Shown here: positions 8,922 to 15,358 of the stretch, one piece after another | Layout of the letters: every line of letters starts with the position of its first letter | Numbering within the stretch: the first letter of the stretch is position 1 | Origin: JAICMB01 sp035295125 | GTDB taxonomy: Bacteria; Acidobacteriota; Terriglobia; Bryobacterales; Bryobacteraceae | Direction: 5' to 3' | DNA length: 64,000 bases | NCBI GenBank assembly: GCA_035295125.1 | Contig: DATGJP010000081.1 | Span: 10,827 to 74,826 of the forward strand | Notes under the pieces: model-generated | Seen by the model: the letters and a program-made list of their open reading frames with translations, nothing else | The model's database searches: none | Told to the model about the DNA's origin: nothing | Translations under genes and position numbers: made by a program

Positions 8922-11339
8922 ATGAACATTCTTCGTCAGGATCTCGCCCACGCCTTCCGAGTGCTGGTCAAGAAACCTACCTTCAGCTTCATTGCAATCC
9001 TGACCCTTGCCATCGGCATTGGCGCGAACTCAACCATGTTCAGCCTCATTAACGGGGTGCTCCTGAAACCCCTTCCGTATCCCCACCCGGAACGCCTTGT
9101 GAACCTGTGGACCAGCTATCCGGCGTCTCACGACCAGCCGGATATCTTCTCGCCGCCCAATTATTTCGACGTGGCAGCGCGCACTCGCACTTTCGAGTCA
9201 GTAGGCGCTTACGATAACGTTGTTTTCACGCTTGCGAGCGACGGACCGCCCGAAAGCATCACCGGGCTTCTGATGTCTGCATCCATGACCCGTGTTTTGG
9301 GGATCAGACCGCAACTCGGGCGTTGGTTCACGAGCCAGGAAGACGATGGCAGTGTACCGGTGGTGGTGTTGAGCGACGCCCTGTGGCGCAATCGTTTCGG
9401 GGCCGATTCTCAAATCCTCGGCCGCACCCTGATGCTCAACGAGAAGGCCTACCAGGTAGTGGGCGTTCTCCCGCCCGACACAGGCTTTCCCGTCCTTTCC
9501 ACAAGCCTGTACGCTCCGATCAGCTTTAGCCCCAGCCTGAGGACCAGTCGTGGCTCGGTCGAAATCAATGTCGCGGCACGGATGCGACCCGGTGTCGCAC
9601 TTCCTACTGCCGTGGCTGAGCTGCGAACCATCGCGGCCGCCCTTGCACAGGCCTACCCGGCGGTCGACAGCGGAATTCATATGGGCGCTGTCCCGTTGCA
9701 GGAAAGCCTCGTCGGTAATGTGCGCGGGTTGCTGGTTGTTCTTTGGGCCGCCGTCGGCTTCATGCTCGCGGTGGCGTGTGCCAACGTCGCGAACCTGCTC
9801 CTTACACAGTCGATTGGGCGGCAGCGCGAATTCGCGGTGCGCCGATCCCTGGGAGCGAGCAACCGACGGCTCGTCCGCCAACTGCTCACCGAGAGTCTGC
9901 TATTGGCCCTGCTCGGAGGCGTCGCCGGCCTGGCAATTGCCGGCTGGGCGATGCCTCTGATCATGGCGCATCTGCCGAAAGGCTTCCCCCAGTTGCATCA
10001 GGTCCGGCTCGACCCGGCGGTCCTCCTGTTCACTTTGTTCATCTCGTTGCTCAACGGCCTGCTGTTCAGCCTGGCTCCGACCCTCGGTTCGGCACGGCGG
10101 AACCTGGCGGCTGCGCTGCGTGAGTCGGGCGGCCGAACGGGATCGAGCATCGTCCATCGCAGGCTGGGTCGCGCCCTGGTCGCCTGCGAAGTTGCCGTTG
10201 TGATGTTGCTGCTGATCGGCGCCGGGCTGGTGCTGCGAAGCCTGGCGAGACTGAGCGCCGTCGACCCTGGCTTTCGCGCGAATGGCCTCATCGTCTGGCA
10301 GCTTCCGTTACCGGCAACGCGTTATGGCGACGCATCCTCCCGGCGTGTTTTCTATCGCAACGTGGTCGATCAGGTGCGAAGTTTGCCGGGCGTAACTTCG
10401 GCGGCGTTCGTGAATCCACTGCCGTTCGGGCCGGTAGACATCACCCTGGACGGTGGCTTTCGCATCGCCGGTCGCCCCGATCCCGCGCCCGGCCAATTCC
10501 CGCAAGCGCTCTTTACTCGCGTGTCGCCGCGGTACTTTGCAACCATGCAGATTCCGCTCGAGCGCGGACGCGAATTCACCGACCAGGATTCGGAAACATC
10601 CGTGCCGGTCACAATCATCTCCGAAACCCTGGCGCGCAGCTATTTTCCGGGTCAGGATCCTGTGGGGCAGCACCTCATTCTCGGCCGGCAGAACCCCATA
10701 CAACTCGAAATTGTCGGCGTTGTGGGCGACGTCAAGCACAATAACCTTCGCGCGGACATTCGCCCGGAATTATACATCCCGATTGTCCGCTTCACCTCGG
10801 GTTTCGCTGGGCTCGTTGTTCGCGGCCCCGGCCCCATAGGAAGCTTGCTGTCCGATGTGCAGCGTCGCGTGTGGACGGTGGAAAACGGCCTCGCGGCGAA
10901 CTTGTGTGCGCCGGCTGAGAGCCTGCTTCATGCCTCGCTCGCCCCAGCCCGTATCGCCTCGGTATTGCTTTCGATCTTCGCAGCGACGACGCTCGCCCTG
11001 GGGCTGATTGGCATCTACGGCGTGTTCTCCTATGCTGTCAGCCAACGCACCCGTGAAATCGGGATTCGTATGTCGCTGGGAGCTGCGCCGGGCGACGTGC
11101 TTCGTATGGTGCTTGGTGAAGCCTTGGGGCTCGCCGTCGTCGGTATGGCGATCGGTGTTGCCGGCGCTGCATTGCTGTCGCGTTATATCGCAACCCTGCT
11201 GTTCGGCGTCGCACCAACTGACCTGGGGACGTACTTACTTGCCGCACTCGGCGTCATCACGGCGGCTTTGCTAGCCGCCTGCACTCCAACCCGCCGCGCC
11301 ATGCGTATCGACCCGGCGTCCTGCTTGCGCTCGGAATAG
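8922..11339 (+). CDS. ADOP-type (MacB-like) ABC transporter permease without N-terminal prefix domain
   Basis: About 805 residues. It has two repeated units, each with an FtsX/MacB-like permease core and a large periplasmic MacB-PCD domain. The first starts 'FSFIAILTLAIGIGANSTMFSLINGVLLKPLPYP' and has transmembrane helices near residues 20, 275, 330 and 375; the second has helices near 425 and in the C-terminal 120 residues, with 'TREIGIRMSLGAAPGDVLRMVLGEALGL'. This 8-helix ADOP architecture is abundant in acidobacteria. These proteins carry no ATPase and presumably pair with MacB-type ATPases encoded elsewhere. An upstream TTG (8904) extends the frame, but ATG 8922 behind CCGGAA is more likely. 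Unlike the copy at 34 kb, it lacks the cytosolic prefix domain. The substrate is unknown. Confidence 0.93.
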   Translation: MNILRQDLAHAFRVLVKKPTFSFIAILTLAIGIGANSTMFSLINGVLLKPLPYPHPERLVNLWTSYPASHDQPDIFSPPNYFDVAARTRTFESVGAYDNVVFTLASDGPPESITGLLMSASMTRVLGIRPQLGRWFTSQEDDGSVPVVVLSDALWRNRFGADSQILGRTLMLNEKAYQVVGVLPPDTGFPVLSTSLYAPISFSPSLRTSRGSVEINVAARMRPGVALPTAVAELRTIAAALAQAYPAVDSGIHMGAVPLQESLVGNVRGLLVVLWAAVGFMLAVACANVANLLLTQSIGRQREFAVRRSLGASNRRLVRQLLTESLLLALLGGVAGLAIAGWAMPLIMAHLPKGFPQLHQVRLDPAVLLFTLFISLLNGLLFSLAPTLGSARRNLAAALRESGGRTGSSIVHRRLGRALVACEVAVVMLLLIGAGLVLRSLARLSAVDPGFRANGLIVWQLPLPATRYGDASSRRVFYRNVVDQVRSLPGVTSAAFVNPLPFGPVDITLDGGFRIAGRPDPAPGQFPQALFTRVSPRYFATMQIPLERGREFTDQDSETSVPVTIISETLARSYFPGQDPVGQHLILGRQNPIQLEIVGVVGDVKHNNLRADIRPELYIPIVRFTSGFAGLVVRGPGPIGSLLSDVQRRVWTVENGLAANLCAPAESLLHASLAPARIASVLLSIFAATTLALGLIGIYGVFSYAVSQRTREIGIRMSLGAAPGDVLRMVLGEALGLAVVGMAIGVAGAALLSRYIATLLFGVAPTDLGTYLLAALGVITAALLAACTPTRRAMRIDPASCLRSE

Positions 11340-11436
11340 CATCCGATCGTCAGGGGACCTGCTGCGGGCCAAGGTATTTACACAGCCTCTGATTCTTCGC
11401 ATCCCGCGACGATTTAGAGGGCGATTTAGAGAATGT

Positions 11437-11515
11437 GGAAGGGTGGAGCAGGCTCAGCCTGCCTTTAGATTCGCAGGGAACGCATAGGCGAAAACGCCGG
11501 TCCCACCTTTTCCAA
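11437..11515. repeat. Dispersed 'AGGCG..CGCCT' hairpin repeat, degenerate copy
   Basis: 'GGGTGGAGCAGGC' opens a hairpin with stem GCAGGC/GCCTGC (11448-11453 and 11457-11462), followed by a second piece 'AACGCATAGGCGAAAACGCC'. It matches the layout of the cleaner copies at 15,131, 22,981 and 32,511. It lies against the 3' end of the Sel1-repeat gene. Confidence 0.45.
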
Positions 11516-12628
11516 AATTCCGGTTCGGCATGTGCTAATCCCGAGGATATGCCTGAACAGGCATGCATTCCACAACCCGGCTGCGGGGCAAACGAAGCAG
11601 GAAGAGCAATTTCGCTGCAGTACAGCATCATTGGCGAAATGGATTGTGCAGGTTGGAATTGCCGCCCGCACGCTCCCAGTTCGAGTGCTCGATGGCACAC
11701 ATAATGCAGGGCGTTCCGCTGCCATGAGGCAAAGCAGCCCGGGCCTTCGCCCAGGAAGCGGCGAAGATTGCGTTCTGCAGACCCGCCAGGTAATCCCAAA
11801 GGCCTTCGGATCTGCAAAACGCGCCGGTGTTCTCGGATTGGCAAGCACGCCCGCAATCCACTTTCCATCCTGGTCATCGGAAGCGCGTAAAAGCTCAATC
11901 GCCTTCGTACGGCTGCGAGGTACTTCCTGTCCCAGCTCATACTGGATTCCCAGAGCGATCTGCGCGCGGTCGAAACCCTGGTTCGCGCTCTTGATATAAA
12001 GCTCGGTTGCCTTGTGCAAGTCCTGCGGCAGTCCGCCTTCGCCTTCCTCGTACATGCCGCCCAACGCGTACTGCGCAGCACGATGTCCCTGGGCTGCTGC
12101 GGCGCTAAACCAATACGCGGCGGCCCTATCGTTGGCCTTCACTCCGGAGCCGTCCTGAAAACGAATCCCCAGCGTCGCCTGGCAACGCCGGTCTCCCAGA
12201 TTGCCGCATTGGAACAGCAGCGGCATCGCCGCCCGATACTGATCGCGATTGATCAGGGAAGCCGCACGCTGCCATAACTGCTCGGCTAGGGCCTGTTGTT
12301 CGCGAGGAACGCCCAGGGGCGGGGGAGTCGAAGGAACGACGTACGCTGGCGGTCCGCTGCTGCCGGGGGCCAGCCGCACTTGACCGTAGTTGCCGGTCAC
12401 CGCCCGCGAGCAGTTCACCACCGTCCGGCTGAACATGCTGCATTGGGGGTTATCGAGAAGCAGCTTTCCTTCCATCCGGTCCGGCACGCTATACGTGAAC
12501 GCGCACGGATTTCCACTCCCATAAAGGTTGGTGCTGTGCGGACCGGCGCCATTGGGCGCGGCGCAGGGAGGATGCGGCTGCGCAAAGCCAGGTGAGAACA
12601 GAATCAGCGATATGGTCAGCCGATACAT
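11465..12628 (-). CDS. Sel1-repeat (SLR) secreted protein with atypical C-terminus
   Basis: A 387-residue protein. A signal peptide (MYRLTISLILFSPGFAQ) is followed by a low-complexity linker and then tetratricopeptide-like Sel1 repeats from about residue 130 to 250 (for example 'AAAQGHRAAQYALGGMYEEGEGGLPQDLHKATELYIKSANQG'). Sel1 repeats mediate protein-protein contacts. After about residue 270 ('ADPKAFGITWRVCRTQ') the sequence turns into Cys- and Arg-rich text with no family character, and a long overlapping frame of similar quality exists at 11,350-12,081. This suggests that the original 3' end was lost or frameshifted near 11,820, or was invaded by the intergenic repeat just downstream. The N-terminal two thirds are secure; the annotated C-terminus is not. 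Confidence 0.7.
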   Translation of the reverse strand: MYRLTISLILFSPGFAQPHPPCAAPNGAGPHSTNLYGSGNPCAFTYSVPDRMEGKLLLDNPQCSMFSRTVVNCSRAVTGNYGQVRLAPGSSGPPAYVVPSTPPPLGVPREQQALAEQLWQRAASLINRDQYRAAMPLLFQCGNLGDRRCQATLGIRFQDGSGVKANDRAAAYWFSAAAAQGHRAAQYALGGMYEEGEGGLPQDLHKATELYIKSANQGFDRAQIALGIQYELGQEVPRSRTKAIELLRASDDQDGKWIAGVLANPRTPARFADPKAFGITWRVCRTQSSPLPGRRPGLLCLMAAERPALCVPSSTRTGSVRAAIPTCTIHFANDAVLQRNCSSCFVCPAAGLWNACLFRHILGISTCRTGILEKVGPAFSPMRSLRI

Positions 12629-12709
12629 AAGGACTCGATGATAAGCCAGGACCGTCTAAATTGTCCTGAAAACGGATCTGAAGATTTGTGAAGACGTTAG
12701 AGTAGGAGC

Positions 12710-13417
12710 ATGAAGCCCTCCGAGTCGCCTTTTCCATGCCGCTGGTACAGCTTCGATCTGGAGAAAGCCGGCTTACGCGACCTGCGTCCTCGAGTTGGGA
12801 CCTATGGACGTTATGATTTCTTCGCCCTGCCTCCTCTTCCGTTCGAACTGCAAGGCGATTGGGGCTGGCTCTTGGCCAACGAACCTGTGAAATACAGCAT
12901 CGATGAACGAGCGGGTGAACAGATTCCGGCGTCGCTCAGCGCGCTGCAGGATGATGCTCGCTCTGGCGGAATCGCACTGCCGGATACCTTCATTCGGTTC
13001 GTTTCTGACGTCGATCTTCCGCGGCGCGTGCGCTCAAACACCGATTGTTACCTCGATCTGTCCCCCGGGTTGGGAGCCCCGAACGGCGGCAAAGGGCACC
13101 TGGTTCGCTTCCTGTCGGATTCGCAGGGCTGCGTGTTCTGGTATCTCTATCTGGCACCCAGCGGCGACCATGCCGTACTTTCATCCCCGGATTTCTACGG
13201 CTCGCCGGAAGAAGAGGAAGGCTACTACGGAGGTCGTTGGTCACAGAACGACAAATCAGCCCGGAAGGACGAAAATCTCTCCTTCGCGGAAGAATCATTC
13301 GAAGCGTTCATGTGGCGTTTTTGGATCGAAAATGAGATCTGGTTTGCCGGCTTCGAGAAGCGCGATATTCCACCGCATGGCCAACGCTATGTCGAAGCTT
13401 ACAGGAAGGGTCGGTAA
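12710..13417 (+). CDS. Hypothetical protein, possibly SUKH (SMI1/KNR4)-like
   Basis: A 235-residue cytosolic protein with no signal or membrane segment. The central 'IALPDTFIRFVSDVDLPRRVRSNTDCYLDLSP' and the end 'ESFEAFMWRFWIENEIWF' resemble the layout of SMI1/KNR4 (SUKH) domains, in which a 'LP..y..F' motif and a C-terminal 'sF.eFl....' helix are typical. SUKH proteins often serve as immunity proteins, but no toxin gene is adjacent, so this assignment is weak. The start ATG follows AGGAG at short spacing. It stands alone, 80 bases from the divergent Sel1 gene. Confidence 0.7.
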   Translation: MKPSESPFPCRWYSFDLEKAGLRDLRPRVGTYGRYDFFALPPLPFELQGDWGWLLANEPVKYSIDERAGEQIPASLSALQDDARSGGIALPDTFIRFVSDVDLPRRVRSNTDCYLDLSPGLGAPNGGKGHLVRFLSDSQGCVFWYLYLAPSGDHAVLSSPDFYGSPEEEEGYYGGRWSQNDKSARKDENLSFAEESFEAFMWRFWIENEIWFAGFEKRDIPPHGQRYVEAYRKGR

Positions 13418-13546
13418 TAAAGTTCTCCATCTGTTCGCGTTCTGCGCTCCGCCAAATAACGTGAGAACCGCATAAACAAAGGGGTTGCCCGTTCTTTTGC
13501 GGAATGGTCGCCAATGTGCTTAGCGACCCTTTGGGAGGAGTGCTGG

Positions 13547-14401
13547 ATGGGAAACTACGTAACGTCCGCTGATTTTGTGGAACCCATTACCGAACGAGCC
13601 CAGCCGAATCGCGAGGCGCATTCGTCTGGAGTCTCTTGGGGAGCGGTGATCGGTGGTGCCTTTGTCGCGTCGGCTTTGTACCTGATCCTGTTAGCGTTGG
13701 GTGCGGGCTTCGGCTTGTCCGCGGTGTCACCGTGGTCCAACGTCGGGATCACCGCTTCGACCGCCGGCGCGGTCGCCATCGCCTGGCTAGTCGTGATTCA
13801 GATCATTGCGTCGGCGTTTGGCGGTTACTTAACCGGCCGCCTGAGAACGAAATGGACGCTCATACATAGCGATGAAGTTTACTTTCGGGACACGGCAAAT
13901 GGATTTCTCGCCTGGGCTGTCGCCCTCGTCGTAAGCGTGGCTTTCCTGGCTTCGGCCGCCGCTTCGATGGCGGGTGCCGCGGCGCAGGCCCGTACTACAA
14001 CGTCGGAAGGTACGTCCAACTCCGTGCTCGTCGAGCCGAATGCTTATTTCGTCGACGCGCTCTTTCGCTCCGATCGTCCCGGTGAGCCCACCGCCACTGC
14101 TGACGTGAAAGCGGAAGCCTCCCGGATCCTGGTCACGGATCTCAAGCAGTCTGAGATGGCCGCTACCGATCAAGGGTATCTGGCACGACTGGTCAGCGCC
14201 AGAACAGGATTAAGCCAGGCCGAAGCGGAAAAGCGCGTTTCGGACGTCGTCAACGAAGCCCGCCAGGCCGAAGACAAGGTGCGGAAGGAGACGTCGCATC
14301 TCCTTCTTTGGTTGTTCCTTTCTTTCCTGATGGGCGCCTTCAGCGCCAGCTATGCGGCCACCATCGGCGGCCGGCAACGCGATCACGTAAAGGCAGTTTA
14401 A
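13547..14401 (+). CDS. Hypothetical four-helix inner-membrane protein
   Basis: About 284 residues. An upstream in-frame ATG at 13,514 exists, but ATG 13,547 is preceded by GGGAGGAGTGCTGG and is preferred. There are four predicted membrane helices at about residues 31-57, 68-93, 120-146 and 258-278, with a soluble loop of about 110 residues, rich in charge and predicted helical, between helices 3 and 4. A 'GGYLTGRLRTKW' motif follows helix 2. Similar small-loop proteins are found in soil bacteria near stress genes, without known function. It is followed after 10 bases by a 26-residue membrane peptide gene and then by a cytosolic helical protein gene, all on the same strand. Confidence 0.8.
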   Translation: MGNYVTSADFVEPITERAQPNREAHSSGVSWGAVIGGAFVASALYLILLALGAGFGLSAVSPWSNVGITASTAGAVAIAWLVVIQIIASAFGGYLTGRLRTKWTLIHSDEVYFRDTANGFLAWAVALVVSVAFLASAAASMAGAAAQARTTTSEGTSNSVLVEPNAYFVDALFRSDRPGEPTATADVKAEASRILVTDLKQSEMAATDQGYLARLVSARTGLSQAEAEKRVSDVVNEARQAEDKVRKETSHLLLWLFLSFLMGAFSASYAATIGGRQRDHVKAV

Positions 14402-14411
14402 GGAGCTTACG

Positions 14412-14492
14412 ATGCGTTCAATTCTTCTCTACCTGTTGGGAGTACCAGTTCCGTTCATTCTTCTGATTGCCCTGTTTACGCACCATTTTTGA
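14412..14492 (+). CDS. 26-residue hydrophobic membrane peptide
   Basis: A tiny gene that ORF finders usually skip. ATG at 14,412 follows AAGGAG at six bases and encodes MRSILLYLLGVPVPFILLIA and six more residues ending LFTHHF. One membrane helix with a conserved-looking 'YLLGVP.P..LLIAL' core and a polar His-His tail is typical of a widespread family of single-helix peptides in proteobacteria and acidobacteria, whose function is unknown. The good ribosome site, the position 10 bases after the four-helix protein gene and the peptide-like composition support it as real. Confidence 0.72.
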   Translation: MRSILLYLLGVPVPFILLIALFTHHF

Positions 14493-14551
14493 TCGTCTAC
14501 GCGAAGTCACTCGGCATGCGGACCGAGCCATGGTAAAAAGGAGAAATCCCA

Positions 14552-15097
14552 ATGCCCGCACTACTCGGTCCGCAAGTCGAACAGATCACTGAAGACGAAC
14601 ATAGATGTCTTGCTGCGTTCCTCCACCTCATCCGACGGCGCGAATCCTGGATGTGCCACTTCGCGGATGAGATGAAGTGGCTCGGGGAACATCTCCACGA
14701 ATTCACCGATCCGCCCATTCGAAAGAAGTGCGTTTCCTTGGAGGACGCGATCGCGGCGGCGCTGCGTGAAGCCTTGGACCAATCGGGTGCAGCCCGCCTG
14801 GCTGGCCTCCTCCTCGACGAGACGGACACCCTGCACGAACTGGGGGAAGGGGAGTCGGCCGCTCTCCGCCAATACCTGGACCTGGTGCAGTCGAACTCTT
14901 GGATCAAAGACTTCATCGGCAAGGAATTGGAATTCTTCGAAAAGGGCCACCACAGAACGCCGCTGCAAGTTCTCGCGGGTCTTAACGATGAGCTTGCGGA
15001 ATTCGAGGAAAAGGCGAGGATTGCTCGGGAAATGTTCCGTGAGCATCCCGAGCTCTTTCGCGACCTGGAAAACACCCGCGCCGCGAACGCGGCCTGA
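14552..15097 (+). CDS. Hypothetical helical cytosolic protein
   Basis: 181 residues, acidic and almost entirely helical. The start ATG lies eight bases after AAAAGGAGAAA. It contains 'ITEDEHRCLAAFLHLIRRRESWMCHFADEMKWLGEHLHEF', a middle region 'LAGLLLDETDTLHELGEGESAALRQYLDLV' and a C-terminal coiled-coil-prone 'NDELAEFEEKARIAREMFREH'. The histidine- and glutamate-rich helices faintly recall four-helix-bundle (hemerythrin or ferritin-like) proteins, but no complete metal-site pattern is visible. It is the third gene in a row with the four-helix membrane protein and the 26-residue peptide, so a joint role at the membrane is plausible. Function unknown. Confidence 0.72.
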   Translation: MPALLGPQVEQITEDEHRCLAAFLHLIRRRESWMCHFADEMKWLGEHLHEFTDPPIRKKCVSLEDAIAAALREALDQSGAARLAGLLLDETDTLHELGEGESAALRQYLDLVQSNSWIKDFIGKELEFFEKGHHRTPLQVLAGLNDELAEFEEKARIAREMFREHPELFRDLENTRAANAA

Positions 15098-15130
15098 TCG
15101 CCCGCCGATCCACGAAAGTGGATGAAAACG

Positions 15131-15166
15131 AGGGTGGCACAGGCGGTTTCGCCTGTGCGTTTTTGG
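15131..15166 (+). terminator. Hairpin repeat acting as likely intrinsic terminator
   Basis: A perfect 9-bp stem GCACAGGCG/CGCCTGTGC (15,137-15,145 and 15,150-15,158) with a GTTT loop is followed by GTTTTTGG. It is one copy of the dispersed AGGCGGTTTCGCCT repeat family. The T-run makes it a plausible terminator of the three-gene group upstream. Confidence 0.6.
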
Positions 15167-15228
15167 TATGGGCGCACGCAATGCGCTGTCGAACTCTCCA
15201 CGCCACCAAGTACTTACATCGTAAGGTA

Positions 15229-15278
15229 CTGCACTGCATATAGATAAAATCCTTGACGAGCCACTATATCTTGGGGCA
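15229..15278 (+). promoter_or_regulatory. Candidate tandem NrdR boxes upstream of nrdJ
   Basis: Two imperfect matches to the NrdR consensus ACACTATATATAGTGT lie at 15,231-15,246 (GCACTGCATATAGATA, 10 of 16) and 15,261-15,276 (CCACTATATCTTGGGG, 11 of 16). Their starts are 30 bases apart, close to the three-helical-turn spacing usual for NrdR pairs. NrdR represses ribonucleotide reductase genes when dATP is high. The position, about 85 bases before the nrdJ start, fits promoter control. Confidence 0.55.
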
Positions 15279-15358
15279 TTATGACGGAGCGGTCACAAAC
15301 TTCGTCTACAGTTTGCGACAATGGAGTAGGAAGGACGCCTGCTCCGCAGAGGAGAGAA

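Noticed and set aside
12710..13417. Toxin-immunity locus around the SUKH-like protein
   Set aside because: The similarity is weak and no toxin gene lies next to it.
15160..15358. Possible cobalamin riboswitch before nrdJ
   Set aside because: The region is short and I find no B12-box-like sequence or the long conserved core; the NrdR-like sites explain it better.
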